From NCBI RefSeq assembly GCF_026013545.1, contig NZ_JAPDOG010000016.1:42960-106959 (forward strand): a stretch of DNA of 64,000 bases, given 5' to 3'. The notes under the pieces are model-generated. The model searched no databases. It was not told the DNA's origin and saw only the letters and a list, made by a program, of their open reading frames with translations. A program made the position numbers and the translations under genes. Source of the stretch: Defluviimonas salinarum. GTDB taxonomy: Bacteria; Pseudomonadota; Alphaproteobacteria; Rhodobacterales; Rhodobacteraceae. Shown in pieces: positions 36,800 to 49,048 of this stretch. Positions within the stretch are counted from its first letter, which is position 1, and each line of letters starts with the position of its first letter.

Positions 36800-37552
36800 T
36801 CAGATCTTCCAGCCGGAATGGAGCGCCGCGACGCCCATCGTGAGGTTGCGGTACTTGACCTGCTCGAAGCCCGCGGCGCGGATCATCGCGGCGAAGCTCT
36901 CCTGGTCGGGGAACTTGCGGATCGACTCGACGAGGTACTGGTAGCTGTCGCGGTCGTTCGCGACGATCTGGCCCATCACCGGGATCACGTTGAAGGAATA
37001 GCGGTCATAGGCCCATTGCAGGCCCGGGTTCGGGATCTGGCTGAATTCGAGCACCATCAGCCGGCCGCCGGGCTTCAGCACGCGGTAAGCCTCCGACAGC
37101 GCGTCGGGAATGCGGGTGACGTTCCGGATCCCGAAGCTGATCGTGTAGCAGTCGAAGGTGTTCGCCTCGAACGGCAGCGCCATCGCGTCGCCCACGACCC
37201 AGGTGAGACGGTCAGCCATGTTCTCGGCATCGGCGCGTTTCTGGCCTTCGAGTAGCATCGACTCGGTCATGTCGAGCACGGTCGCGGTCGCGCCTTCGGC
37301 ACGCTTGAGGTAGCGGAAGGCGATGTCGCCGGTCCCGCCCGCGACGTCAAGGAGCCGCGAGCCCGGACGCGGTGCGAGCCAGTCCATCATCGCGTCCTTC
37401 CAGAGCCGGTGGATTCCCGCGCTCATCAGGTCGTTCATGATGTCGTAGCGGTTGGCGACGCGGGTGAAGACGCCATGCACCATCCCGGCCTTGTCGCCCT
37501 CGGCGACGGTCTTGAACCCGAAATGGGTGGTGCGGGTATCGGTCTCGGTCAT
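36800..37552 (-). CDS. ubiE: Ubiquinone/menaquinone C-methyltransferase UbiE
   Basis: This 250-residue SAM methyltransferase has motif [15 protein letters not shown], and [19 protein letters not shown] and FSQIPNP are typical of UbiE. ATG at 37552 is preceded by AAGGGG; the frame is open far upstream, but that sequence is antisense to mutM. It forms an operon with ubiB and is divergent from mutM. Confidence 0.95.
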   Translation of the reverse strand: MTETDTRTTHFGFKTVAEGDKAGMVHGVFTRVANRYDIMNDLMSAGIHRLWKDAMMDWLAPRPGSRLLDVAGGTGDIAFRYLKRAEGATATVLDMTESMLLEGQKRADAENMADRLTWVVGDAMALPFEANTFDCYTISFGIRNVTRIPDALSEAYRVLKPGGRLMVLEFSQIPNPGLQWAYDRYSFNVIPVMGQIVANDRDSYQYLVESIRKFPDQESFAAMIRAAGFEQVKYRNLTMGVAALHSGWKI

Positions 37553-37636
37553 GGCCCCTTGCCGTTCCGTTGAACTCGCCCTTCTTATAGAAGCCTTGGC
37601 CGCAGAGACAATGCGGCGGAAAGGACACGAGGCGAA

Positions 37637-38488
37637 ATGCCCGAACTGCCCGAAGTCGAAACCGTGCGCCGGGGGCTCGTGCCCGCGATGGAGGGGCGCG
37701 TGATCGAGCGCGCGCAGGTGAACCGCCCGGACCTGCGCTTTCCCTTCCCCGAACGGATGGCCGGGCGGCTGACCGGCGCGCGGGTTCTGGGGCTCAGGCG
37801 GCGCTCGAAATACATCCTCGCCGACCTTTCGACCGGCGAGACGCTCCTTGTCCATCTCGGCATGTCGGGACGGATGCTGATCTCGGGTGTGACGATCGGC
37901 GGCTTTCACCATGCCCATCCGCTGCCGGCAAAACACGACCATGTCGTCCTCGACATGGAGGGTGGCGCGCGCGTGACCTTCAACGACGCCCGCCGCTTCG
38001 GCGCGATGGACCTGATGGAGACGGCGGAGGCCGACGACCACTGGCTCCTGCGCGACATCGGCCCCGAGCCGCTCGGCAACCGTTTCGACGAGGACTACCT
38101 GGTTGCCCGGCTCAAGGGGCGGAGCACGCCGGTCAAGGCCGCGCTCCTCGACCAGAGGCTCGTGGCGGGGCTCGGCAACATCTATGTCTGCGAGGTCCTA
38201 AACCGCGCCCGGATCGACCCGCGCCGCAAGGCCGGGCAGATCGCGGCGGCGCGGGTCGCCGCGCTTGTCCCAATTGTGCGCTCGGTCCTCGGCGAGGCGA
38301 TCGAGGCCGGCGGATCCTCCCTCAAGGACTACCGCCAGGCCGATGGCGAACTCGGCTATTTCCAGCATGCCTTCCGCGCCTATGACCGCGCGGGCGAGGC
38401 CTGCCGGAACGACAGCTGCACCGGCACGATCCGCCGAATCGTCCAGTCCGGACGTTCCACCTTCTACTGCCCCGCCTGCCAAAGATGA
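37637..38488 (+). CDS. mutM: Formamidopyrimidine-DNA glycosylase
   Basis: This 283-residue bifunctional glycosylase/lyase removes 8-oxoguanine and Fapy lesions. The N-terminal PELPEVE supplies the catalytic Pro and Glu, the SKYI segment holds the conserved Lys, and the C-terminus has a zinc finger of four Cys (CRNDSCTG...YCPACQR). It lies upstream of the enoyl-CoA hydratase, rpsT and dnaA genes, an order I know from Rhodobacteraceae. Confidence 0.96.
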   Translation: MPELPEVETVRRGLVPAMEGRVIERAQVNRPDLRFPFPERMAGRLTGARVLGLRRRSKYILADLSTGETLLVHLGMSGRMLISGVTIGGFHHAHPLPAKHDHVVLDMEGGARVTFNDARRFGAMDLMETAEADDHWLLRDIGPEPLGNRFDEDYLVARLKGRSTPVKAALLDQRLVAGLGNIYVCEVLNRARIDPRRKAGQIAAARVAALVPIVRSVLGEAIEAGGSSLKDYRQADGELGYFQHAFRAYDRAGEACRNDSCTGTIRRIVQSGRSTFYCPACQR

Positions 38489-38549
38489 CTTGATCCCGCC
38501 GGTCGGGCTGATAGGTGTTGCCATCAAAGCAGAACGAAAGGCCCCTCGC

Positions 38550-39326
38550 ATGGCTTACGAGACCTTGATCGTCGAGATCGAAGACTACGTCGCGCTCATC
38601 CGCCTGAACCGGCCGGACGCGCTCAACGCGCTCAACGCGAAACTCCTCGACGAACTGGGCGACGCACTCGCCGCCGCGGACGCCAACGACAAGGTGCGCT
38701 GCATCGTCCTCACCGGGTCGGAAAAGGCCTTCGCGGCCGGCGCCGACATCAAGGAGATGTCGGAGAAGAGCTTCGTCGACGTCTTCACCAGCGACCTCTT
38801 CGGCGCAAATACCGAGCCGATGCTGCGCTGCCGCAAGCCGATCATCGCGGCCGTCGCGGGCTATGCGCTCGGCGGCGGCTGCGAGCTGGCGATGATGTGC
38901 GACTTCATCATCGCCGCCGACACCGCGAAATTCGGCCAGCCCGAGATCAATCTCGGCGTCGTCGCCGGAATCGGCGGCACCCAGCGGCTGACACGCTTCG
39001 TCGGCAAGGCAAAGTCGATGGACATGCACCTGACCGGGCGTTTCATGGACGCCGCCGAGGCCGAGCGTTCGGGTCTCGTCAGCCGCGTCGTGCCGGCCGC
39101 CAAGCTCCTGCCCGAGGCGATGGCCGCGGCCCGCAAGATCACCGAGAAATCCGCGCTCGCCACGATGGCGGTGAAGGAGGCGGTGAACCGCAGCTACGAG
39201 ACGACGCTGCGCGAGGGCCTCCTATTCGAGCGGCGCCTCTTCCACGCGCTCTTCGCCACCGAGGACCAGAAGGAGGGCATGAGCGCCTTCCTCGAAAAGC
39301 GCCAGCCGCAGTTCCGCGACCGCTGA
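38550..39326 (+). CDS. Enoyl-CoA hydratase
   Basis: This 258-residue crotonase-fold protein has the oxyanion-hole segment [10 protein letters not shown] and catalytic glutamates in [12 protein letters not shown] and [19 protein letters not shown], matching short-chain enoyl-CoA hydratases. The ATG at 38550 follows GAAAGG. The frame extends upstream into mutM, but conservation starts here. It likely acts in fatty acid oxidation or PHB-related metabolism. Confidence 0.92.
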   Translation: MAYETLIVEIEDYVALIRLNRPDALNALNAKLLDELGDALAAADANDKVRCIVLTGSEKAFAAGADIKEMSEKSFVDVFTSDLFGANTEPMLRCRKPIIAAVAGYALGGGCELAMMCDFIIAADTAKFGQPEINLGVVAGIGGTQRLTRFVGKAKSMDMHLTGRFMDAAEAERSGLVSRVVPAAKLLPEAMAAARKITEKSALATMAVKEAVNRSYETTLREGLLFERRLFHALFATEDQKEGMSAFLEKRQPQFRDR

Positions 39327-39343
39327 AACCTCTTTCCATTGCC

Positions 39344-39369
39344 CGCGTTTTCCCTTAAGGGAGCGCGGT
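39344..39369 (+). terminator. Candidate hairpin after the enoyl-CoA hydratase gene
   Basis: An outer stem CCGCG/CGCGG encloses the palindrome CCCTTAAGGG, 17 bases after the stop. The hairpin is imperfect and lacks a 3' T-run, so confidence is low. Confidence 0.4.
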
Positions 39370-39475
39370 CACATGCGCGTGGAGCCCGCTCAGGCTAGAA
39401 TCGACCGGTTCACTGGGAACCCGGGTTCTGTCGCGTTATCGTATCGAAACAGACCCGGAAGTTGGGAAACCACAT

Positions 39476-39742
39476 ATGGCCAATACGCCCCAGTCCAAGA
39501 AGCGCGCCCGCCAGTCCGAGCGCCGTCAAGACGTCAACAAAGCCCGCCGTTCGCGGATTCGCACCTTCCTTCGGAAGGTCGAAGAGGCGATCGCCTCCGG
39601 CAACCAGGAATCGGCCGCAGCCGCTCTGCGCGCCGCCCAGCCGGAACTGGCCCGCGGCGTGACAAAGGGCGTCGTTCACAAGAACACCGCCGCGCGCAAA
39701 ATGTCGCGCCTGGCCGCTCGCGTGAAGGCTCTGACCGCCTAA
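39476..39742 (+). CDS. rpsT: 30S ribosomal protein S20
   Basis: This 88-residue, highly basic protein begins [17 protein letters not shown] and contains [16 protein letters not shown] and [17 protein letters not shown], all diagnostic for S20. It binds 16S rRNA early in assembly. It is followed by a strong terminator and precedes dnaA, a common bacterial arrangement. Confidence 0.98.
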   Translation: MANTPQSKKRARQSERRQDVNKARRSRIRTFLRKVEEAIASGNQESAAAALRAAQPELARGVTKGVVHKNTAARKMSRLAARVKALTA

Positions 39743-39766
39743 GGCCTTCAAAAGAATGAGAAATCG

Positions 39767-39796
39767 AAAGGCGCAGCCCGGGGCTGCGCCTTTTGC
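39767..39796 (+). terminator. Rho-independent terminator of rpsT
   Basis: A 12-bp stem AAAGGCGCAGCC/GGCTGCGCCTTT with a CGG loop runs into TTTT 25 bases after rpsT. This is the clearest terminator in the window. Confidence 0.92.
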
Positions 39797-40274
39797 ATTT
39801 TGCATCGCCAGCACGCCCCTGTGCCCCTTTTGCACGACCTGGCGGATTCGTTTCGGCAAAGCGTGAGTCAAGCGCGAAGTTCTGTTGCGGGGCCTTCGCC
39901 CGACTTGCTAGCGTCAGCTTGCGATTCACATCGTCTTGGGGAGACATGCGGTAACCAGTGGGATCGGGCAGGCGCTGCACCTGCCTAGTCCCAGTGCGTG
40001 CGTCGATGTTTGCGGCGCGCGGGCTTGGTTCAAGGTGCGGACCGTCGGTCTGTGCTTCAGGCTCTTGTTGGGGGGCCGGGTCCGGCGGGATCTGGTTCTT
40101 ATCCGATGCTGCCATGTCCATGATGCTTACGCCTCCGGCTGGAGGCGAGACGAAGCCGGTAACCAGCCGGACGGCGGAGCGTTATCTACCCGGACGGACG
40201 CTGGGTCGACATGGGTGGAGGGGCCTGCGCTTCTGCGGCGCGGGACTTTGGTAAGAGACGTGAGAAAGCGAAAA
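39797..40274. other. dnaA upstream region without a clear gene
   Basis: This 478-bp gap between the rpsT terminator and dnaA should hold the dnaA promoter. I found only two weak DnaA-box-like 9-mers (TTATCCGAT at 40099 and TTATCTACC at 40182) and no AT-rich unwinding element, so I do not call an origin. A minus-strand frame starting at 40121 after GGAGG is open but runs through the rpsT terminator and into rpsT antisense; I do not call it a gene. Confidence 0.5.
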
Positions 40275-41639
40275 ATGATCGAAGAATCCTGGGGGCAGGT
40301 CCGAAATGAACTTCTCAAGTCCGTTGGCAAGAACAACTTCGCGTCCTGGATCGAGCCGCTGAAGCTCGACACGCTCGAGAACGGCATCGCCAGGTTCGAG
40401 GTCCCGACGAAGTTCATGCGCGACTGGGTGTCGCGCAATTTCGCCGAACAGATTCGCCAGCACCTGACCCGTGTCGGCGCCGAGGTCGAGCGGGTCGAGT
40501 TCCACGTCCCGACGCAGCGCGACGCCGCGCCCGCCAAGGCCGAGGCCAAGCCGAATCGTGCCTCGCGCAACGCTCCGCGCGCCGGCGACGATGCCGAGCT
40601 GCCCGGCGCGCCGCTCGACGCCCGCTTCACCTTCGACAGCTTTGTCGTCGGCAAGCCGAACGAGCTTGCCCACGCCGCCGCCCGCCGCGTCGCCGAGGGC
40701 GGCCCCGTGACCTTCAATCCGCTGTTCCTCTACGGCGGCGTCGGCCTCGGCAAGACCCACCTCATGCATGCCGTCGCCCACGAGCTGCAGACCCGCCAGC
40801 CCGATCTCCGCGTGCTCTACCTCTCGGCCGAGCAATTCATGTACCGTTTCGTGCAGGCGCTGCGCGAGAAGGAGATCATGGGCTTCAAGGAGATGTTCCG
40901 CTCGGTCGACGTGCTGATGGTCGATGACGTCCAGTTCATCGCCGGCAAGGAATCGACGCAGGAGGAATTCTTCCACACGTTCAACGCGCTCGTGGACCAG
41001 AACAAGCAGATCATCATCTCGGCCGACCGCGCGCCGGGTGAGATCAAGGATCTCGAGGAGCGGATCAAGAGCCGCCTGCAGTGCGGGCTTGTCGTCGACC
41101 TGCACCCGACCGACTACGAACTGCGGCTCGGCATCCTCCAGCAGAAGGCCGAGCAGTACCGCGGCCAGTATCCGGCGCTGAAGCTCGCGAACGGGGTGCT
41201 GGAATTCCTCGCCCACCGGATCACCACCAATGTCCGCGTTCTCGAGGGCGCGCTGACCCGGCTCTTCGCCTTCGCGAGCCTCGTCGGGCGCGAGATCACG
41301 CTCGACCTCGCGCAGGACTGCCTCGCCGACATCCTTCGCGCTTCCGACCGCAAGGTCACGATCGAGGAGATCCAGCGCAAGGTGGCCGAGCACTACAACA
41401 TCCGGCTGTCCGACATGATCGGCCCGAAGCGGGTGCGCACCATTGCCCGTCCGCGGCAGGTGGCGATGTATCTCGCCAAGACGCTGACCACCCGGTCGCT
41501 GCCGGAGATCGGCCGCCGGTTCGGCGGGCGCGATCACACCACGATCATGCACGGGATCCGCAAGGTCGAGGAGCTGAAGACGACGGACAGCCAGCTCTCC
41601 GAGGATCTCAACATGCTGCGTCGGCTCCTGGAAGGCTGA
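40275..41639 (+). CDS. dnaA: Chromosomal replication initiator DnaA
   Basis: This 454-residue AAA+ initiator has domain I starting ESWGQVRNELLKSVG, a short Ala/Pro-rich linker (about 90-120), Walker A GGVGLGKTH near 153-161, Walker B VLMVDDVQF, and the C-terminal DNA-binding signature RDHTTIMHGIRKVEEL. The ATG at 40275 has only a weak upstream GAGAAAG; longer readings in the same frame are not conserved. It is followed by dnaN, recF and, beyond small genes, gyrB. Confidence 0.97.
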   Translation: MIEESWGQVRNELLKSVGKNNFASWIEPLKLDTLENGIARFEVPTKFMRDWVSRNFAEQIRQHLTRVGAEVERVEFHVPTQRDAAPAKAEAKPNRASRNAPRAGDDAELPGAPLDARFTFDSFVVGKPNELAHAAARRVAEGGPVTFNPLFLYGGVGLGKTHLMHAVAHELQTRQPDLRVLYLSAEQFMYRFVQALREKEIMGFKEMFRSVDVLMVDDVQFIAGKESTQEEFFHTFNALVDQNKQIIISADRAPGEIKDLEERIKSRLQCGLVVDLHPTDYELRLGILQQKAEQYRGQYPALKLANGVLEFLAHRITTNVRVLEGALTRLFAFASLVGREITLDLAQDCLADILRASDRKVTIEEIQRKVAEHYNIRLSDMIGPKRVRTIARPRQVAMYLAKTLTTRSLPEIGRRFGGRDHTTIMHGIRKVEELKTTDSQLSEDLNMLRRLLEG

Positions 41640-41754
41640 AAGCGCGCGAAGCGGCCTTGACCCTCTGTCCATTCCATCGGACAGTCCCGAAAATTCTTGA
41701 GCCTCGGGGGAAAGTTGCTAACTTTCCCCTCCCGGCGATCTCAAGGGGACGGAT

Positions 41755-42873
41755 ATGAAGATCAGTATCGAGCGCGCAACGCTTCTGAAAGCGGTGGGCC
41801 AGGCGCAGTCTGTCGTGGAGCGGCGCAACACGATCCCCATTCTCGCCAACGTTCTGATCGAGGCGGAAGGCAATACGGTGAGCTTCCGCGCCACCGACCT
41901 CGACATCGAGGTCGTGGACAAGGCCCCGGCCCAGGTCGAGCGTGCCGGCGCGACGACCGTCTCGGCGGTGATGCTGCACGAGATCGTGCGCAAGCTGCCC
42001 GACGGGGCGCTGGTGCAACTGACCGACGACAGCGCCGCGGGGCGGCTGACAGTCGAGGCAGGGCGGTCGACCTTCTCGCTCGCGACCCTGCCGAAAGAAG
42101 ACTTCCCGGTGATGGCCTCGTCGGAATACACCGCGAATTTCTCGGCCCCCGCGCCGGTGCTGCGCCGGCTCTTCGACAAGTCGAAGTTCGCGATCTCGAC
42201 CGAGGAGACGCGCTACTACCTCAATGGCGTCTACATGCATGTGGCGCAGGGCGAGGACGGCCAGGTCCTGCGCTGCGTCGCGACCGACGGTCACCGGCTG
42301 GCGCGGATCGACGCGGCCCTGCCGGAGGGCGCGTCGGCGATGCCGGGCGTGATCGTGCCCCGCAAGACGGTGGGCGAGCTCCGCAAGCTGCTCGACGACG
42401 ACGAGACCCAGATCGCGGTCTCGGTCTCGGAGACCAAGGTCCGCTTCGCTGCACCGGCTATCACGCTGACGTCCAAGGTCATCGACGGCACCTTCCCCGA
42501 CTATTCCCGCGTCATCCCGACCGGCAACACGCGGCGGCTCGAGGTCGATGCCCAGGAATTCGCCAAGGCGGTGGACCGGGTGGCGACGGTGTCCTCGGAG
42601 CGCTCGCGCGCGGTCAAGCTGCAGCTCGACGAGGACCGGCTGGTCCTCTCGGTCAACGCGCCGGATGCCGGCGCGGCCGAGGAGGAACTGGCAGTGGCTT
42701 ACGGCGACGAGCGGCTGGAGATCGGTTTCAACGCCAAGTATCTCCTCGAGATCGCGAGCCAGGTCGACCGCGAGAACGCGGTGTTCCTGTTCAACTCCTC
42801 GGGCGATCCGACCCTGATGCGCGAGGGCAACGACACCTCGGCGGTCTATGTCGTAATGCCGATGCGGGTCTGA
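41755..42873 (+). CDS. dnaN: DNA polymerase III beta sliding clamp
   Basis: This 372-residue protein starts MKISIERATLLKAVGQAQSV, with family segments RNTIPILANVLIEA and CVATDGHRLA, and a C-terminus ending YVVMPMRV as expected for the clamp. Three repeated domains form the processivity ring that tethers Pol III and binds Hda and MutS. AAGGGG lies just upstream. Confidence 0.97.
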   Translation: MKISIERATLLKAVGQAQSVVERRNTIPILANVLIEAEGNTVSFRATDLDIEVVDKAPAQVERAGATTVSAVMLHEIVRKLPDGALVQLTDDSAAGRLTVEAGRSTFSLATLPKEDFPVMASSEYTANFSAPAPVLRRLFDKSKFAISTEETRYYLNGVYMHVAQGEDGQVLRCVATDGHRLARIDAALPEGASAMPGVIVPRKTVGELRKLLDDDETQIAVSVSETKVRFAAPAITLTSKVIDGTFPDYSRVIPTGNTRRLEVDAQEFAKAVDRVATVSSERSRAVKLQLDEDRLVLSVNAPDAGAAEEELAVAYGDERLEIGFNAKYLLEIASQVDRENAVFLFNSSGDPTLMREGNDTSAVYVVMPMRV

Positions 42874-42888
42874 TCCGGCTTCGCCGGA
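42874..42888. terminator. Small hairpin after dnaN
   Basis: TCCGGC/GCCGGA with a TTC loop overlaps the end of dnaN by no coding bases and is followed by the third copy of the dispersed motif. No T-tract is present, so it is probably not a full terminator. Confidence 0.4.
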
Positions 42889-42899
42889 GCCTCCGGCGG

Positions 42900-42921
42900 G
42901 GATATTATTGGCAAGATGAAA
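42900..42921 (+). repeat. Dispersed intergenic motif GGATATT-N6-AAGATG, copy 3
   Basis: GGATATT, six bases, then AAGATGAA lies between the dnaN hairpin and recF, in the same hairpin-then-motif order as at 3888-3936 and 6398-6451. Confidence 0.6.
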
Positions 42922-42933
42922 GGCTGAGCGGTC

Positions 42934-44049
42934 TTGCCGGGGCTTGCCGTGACATTTCTGCTCCTGTCGCATTTCCGTTCGCACCGGCGGACGGAGATCG
43001 CGTTCGACGGCCGTCCGGTGGCGATCTTCGGGCCGAACGGGGCGGGCAAGACCAACATTCTCGAGGCGGTGTCGCTCCTGTCGCCGGGGCGGGGCTTGCG
43101 GCGCGCGACGCCCGATGAGATCGCGCGGCGGCCGGAGGCGCTCGGCTGGAAGCTGAGGGCGGAACTCCGGAGCCTGCACCAGGTCCACGAGGTCGAGACC
43201 TTCGCGGAACCGGGCGCGAGCCGGGCGGTCACGATCGACGGCAAGGCGGCGGCGCAGGCGGCCTTGGGGCGGATCGCCCGGATGCTCTGGCTGGTGCCGG
43301 CGATGGACCGGCTCTGGATCGAGGGGGCCGAGGGGCGGCGGCGGTTTCTCGACCGGATGACGCTCTCGTTCGAGCCCTCCCATGCCGAGGCGGTGCTCGC
43401 CTATGAAAAGGCGATGCGGGAGCGGAACCGGCTTCTACGGGACGAGGTGCGCGACGCGGGCTGGTACGCGGCACTCGAGGTGCAGATGGCCGAGGCGGGG
43501 GCGGCGATCCAGGCGAACCGTGCCGCCGCGGTGGCGCGGGTGACCGCCGCACAGGCGGGGGCGGAAACCGCCTTTCCGGTGGCGGATCTGACGATCCTCG
43601 GGCCGGAAGGAGATGATTTTCCCAATGGTGCCAGTGCGTTGTCTGAAGCTTATAGCGCCGTTCGGAGCCGCGACATGGCCGCGGGGCGCACTCTCATCGG
43701 ACCGCACCGGGCCGATCTCGGCGCCGTCTATGCGGCCAAGGGCATGCCTGCCGCGCAGGCCTCGACCGGCGAGCAGAAGGCGTTGCTGATCTCGCTCATC
43801 CTTGCCAATGCCCGTGCGCTGGCCGAGGATTTCGGGGCGCCGCCGATCCTCCTGCTCGACGAGGTCGCGGCCCATCTCGATGCCGGGCGCCGCGCCGCGC
43901 TTTATGACGAGCTTTGTGCATTGGGCGCACAGGCCTTCCTGACCGGGACCGGGGCGGAACTGTTCGAGACGCTGGGCGCCCGGGCGCAGGCGTTCGAAGT
44001 GACCGACGACAGCGGGTTGTCGACCGTGAGAGAGAGGGATTTGTCATGA
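42934..44049 (+). CDS. recF: DNA replication/repair protein RecF
   Basis: This 371-residue SMC-like ATPase loads RecA at gaps. It has Walker A FGPNGAGKTN near 32-41, the signature STGEQKALLISLILANA, and Walker B ILLLDEVAAHLD. Two starts are possible: TTG at 42934, given here, or GTG at 42949, which begins at the conserved VTFLLLSHFRSHR. The stop overlaps the next gene's ATG (ATGA). Confidence 0.95.
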   Translation: MPGLAVTFLLLSHFRSHRRTEIAFDGRPVAIFGPNGAGKTNILEAVSLLSPGRGLRRATPDEIARRPEALGWKLRAELRSLHQVHEVETFAEPGASRAVTIDGKAAAQAALGRIARMLWLVPAMDRLWIEGAEGRRRFLDRMTLSFEPSHAEAVLAYEKAMRERNRLLRDEVRDAGWYAALEVQMAEAGAAIQANRAAAVARVTAAQAGAETAFPVADLTILGPEGDDFPNGASALSEAYSAVRSRDMAAGRTLIGPHRADLGAVYAAKGMPAAQASTGEQKALLISLILANARALAEDFGAPPILLLDEVAAHLDAGRRAALYDELCALGAQAFLTGTGAELFETLGARAQAFEVTDDSGLSTVRERDLS

Positions 44050-44486
44050 CACCACAACGGGTTACGCTCATCACCCTCGGCGTCGACGACCTCGCCCGGT
44101 CGCGGGCCTTCTACGAGTCGCTCGGCTGGCATCCGGCCGAGGCGCAGGAGAACGTGGTCTTCTTCCAGATCCATGGCGCGGTGCTCGGTCTCTTCGGACG
44201 CGCGGCGCTGGCCGAGGATCAGGGGCGACCCGGTGTGCGGCTCGGGACCGGGGCGATGACGCTGGCGCAGAACTTTGCGAGCGAGGCGGAAGTGGATGCG
44301 GCGTGGAGGGCGGCGGTCGCCGCCGGGGCCGAGGCACTCAAGAAGCCCGAGAAGGTGTTCTGGGGCGGCTATTCAGGCTATTACGCCGATCCCGACGGCC
44401 ATGTCTGGGAGGTCGCGATGAATCCTTTCTGGCCGCTCGAAGAGGACGGATCGCTGAACATTTCCCGTGCAGCCGGCGTGCCGTAA
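44046..44486 (+). CDS. VOC-superfamily (glyoxalase/bleomycin-resistance fold) protein
   Basis: This 146-residue protein has the paired beta-alpha-beta modules of the vicinal oxygen chelate fold: VTLITLGVDDLARSRAFYESLGW at the N-terminus and GGYSGYYADPDGHVWEVAMNP near the C-terminus, with Glu/His metal-ligand candidates. The catalytic activity is not predictable. It overlaps recF by 4 bases and so is co-translated, though no functional link is evident. Confidence 0.85.
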   Translation: MTPQRVTLITLGVDDLARSRAFYESLGWHPAEAQENVVFFQIHGAVLGLFGRAALAEDQGRPGVRLGTGAMTLAQNFASEAEVDAAWRAAVAAGAEALKKPEKVFWGGYSGYYADPDGHVWEVAMNPFWPLEEDGSLNISRAAGVP

Positions 44487-44524
44487 GCGTACAGCGCGCG
44501 TACCGACACCGGACAGAGACCGCC

Positions 44525-45151
44525 ATGACCGTCACCCCCGCCTCCCTTCTCCTCTATGCCGGCGCGCTCGGCCTCCTGTGGCTGACGCCCGGGCCGGTCT
44601 GGGTCGCGCTCACCGCGCGCGCGCTGTCGGGTGGCTTCGCGAGCGCCTGGCCGCTCGCCGTCGGCGTCACCATCGGCGATCTCGTCTGGCCGCTGGTCGC
44701 GATCTTCGGGCTCGCCTGGGTCGTCGATCAGTTCGACCAGTTCATGACGGTCATGCGCTATGTCGCGGTCGTCGTTTTCGTCGTGATGGGCTGGCTCCTG
44801 ATCCGCCACGCGGGCGAGCCGGTCTCGACCGACCGGCGGTTGACCCGGCCGGGGCGATGGGCGGGGTTCATGGCCGGGATCGCGGCGATCCTCGGCAACC
44901 CCAAGGCGGTCCTCTTCTACATGGGCGTGCTGCCGGGCTTCTTCGACCTGCGCCATGTGAGCGCGCCCGACATCGTGGCGATCGCGCTGGCCTCTATGAC
45001 GGTGCCGCTGATTGGCAACCTCCTCCTGGCGCTGCTGGTCGGCGAGGCGCGGAGCCTCTTGAAGTCGCCCCGCGCGCTCTGGCGGATCAACGTGACGGCG
45101 GGGGTGATGTTGATCGCGGTCGGGCTGGTGATCGGGCTGGTGGAGGTTTGA
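44525..45151 (+). CDS. LysE-family translocator
   Basis: This 208-residue membrane protein has about six hydrophobic segments and the LysE/RhtB hallmarks: TPGPVWVALTARALSGG near the N-terminus and NPKAVLFYMGVLPGFFD in the middle. It exports amino acids or related small molecules; the substrate is unknown. The start at 44525 lies 38 bases after the VOC gene. Confidence 0.9.
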   Translation: MTVTPASLLLYAGALGLLWLTPGPVWVALTARALSGGFASAWPLAVGVTIGDLVWPLVAIFGLAWVVDQFDQFMTVMRYVAVVVFVVMGWLLIRHAGEPVSTDRRLTRPGRWAGFMAGIAAILGNPKAVLFYMGVLPGFFDLRHVSAPDIVAIALASMTVPLIGNLLLALLVGEARSLLKSPRALWRINVTAGVMLIAVGLVIGLVEV

Positions 45152-45542
45152 AGCCTGAGCCTTGACGGCCGCATCGAGCCCAGAGCGGTCATTCCCAAAT
45201 TGCCGGTCGCGATTCCTGTTGCTACTTTCCGCCTGCCCATAGATGCAACGAATGATGAGTGTTCGTCTGCAGATGAATTGGAATGCGAGCAGCCGATTTC
45301 GAACGGTAGGCCGGGCTCATTGAGCTTTCTGCTTTTGCCGCGCTTTGTCGATGCAGCAAGCGGCGCTTCTCTATAGTCTTGGCATTGATGTATTTTCGTC
45401 GTTCGAGGATTGTTTTAGCCCATCCGTGGCAGATGTCGGTCGGGTGAGATTGCCCGGGCACCCTCTTAAAGGGTGCTGTCAGAGAAATGCGAACCAGTTT
45501 CCGCAAGGACAGAAACTGCGTTGGTTGAAAAGTACATTGGTG
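45152..45542. other. Intergenic region, no gene recognised
   Basis: This 391-bp stretch is of lower GC than its surroundings. It contains a 7-bp inverted repeat CAGTTTC (45495-45501) and GAAACTG (45512-45518), possibly a relic of an insertion-sequence end. No frame resembles a known protein. Confidence 0.4.
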
Positions 45543-46022
45543 TCATTTCACAAGTTCCATGTGCATGATCTCGAAGGTGGCGCCACCCACCGCGTGAGAA
45601 GAAATTGAGCGGTGCAGCGCCACGAAGCCGTGCTTCTCGTAGAACCGCACGGCGTTCAGTGTAGCTTCCACGGTGATCGGACCAGAAAAGCCCTCCGATG
45701 CCTTGGCGATTCCCAGGGCTAGCAGGTGCGATCCCAGGCCCTGACCTGCGGCCTCCGGCAAGATGAACATTCGTGTCACCTCGCCAGGCACCGTATCGAC
45801 GAACCCGACCGCCCTGCCATCCTCTCGCACCGCAACGAACATACGGCCATGCGATATGAGATTTTCATAGAACTCGGGGGTTCTTTCACCCATCCAGTTA
45901 ATGATCTGCTGTTCCGAGTAGAAGTCTCCGGCCAGCCCTGCAACGGAATCGCGGGTGATCTCGAATACCGAGGCCCCGTCACCGGCGCGTGCAGGCCTTA
46001 TCACCAGGTTGAGCGAAGCCAT
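45543..46022 (-). CDS. GNAT-family N-acetyltransferase
   Basis: This 159-residue protein has the GNAT acetyl-CoA-binding core: motif A LPEAAGQGLGSHLLALGIAKA and the later VEATLNAVRFYEKHGFVAL. N-terminal LVIRPARAGDGASVFEITRDS is typical of the fold. The acceptor is unknown. It is a single gene transcribed against gyrB. Confidence 0.88.
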   Translation of the reverse strand: MASLNLVIRPARAGDGASVFEITRDSVAGLAGDFYSEQQIINWMGERTPEFYENLISHGRMFVAVREDGRAVGFVDTVPGEVTRMFILPEAAGQGLGSHLLALGIAKASEGFSGPITVEATLNAVRFYEKHGFVALHRSISSHAVGGATFEIMHMELVK

Positions 46023-48791
<2,769 letters not shown>

Positions 48792-49048
48792 GCGAGTGTA
48801 GGATCGCGCAAAATCTTGCGTTCTACCCAAAGGTTTGCGCGATTTCCCCATAACGCTGCGCAGCCCGAATCTTGTTGCCATCCGGATCCGGTCAGATTTT
48901 TCCGGAAAAACGGCCAGTTTCTCCGATGAGACGCCGACGGAAATTCCGGATTTACATGAAGTCCATGCGCGGGTGAGTTCGCCTCGTTGCACCTCCCGTC
49001 GAAATCGATTCATAGTCCTCCGGAACACCCGGTTGGCGAGGATCCCGA

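Noticed and set aside
39534..40121. Minus-strand frame with a GGAGG ribosome binding site upstream of dnaA
   Set aside because: It crosses the rpsT terminator and runs antisense into rpsT, and the protein looks like low-complexity translation.
39743..40274. Possible oriC upstream of dnaA
   Set aside because: Only two poor DnaA-box-like 9-mers and no AT-rich stretch are visible; without GC-skew data an origin cannot be claimed.
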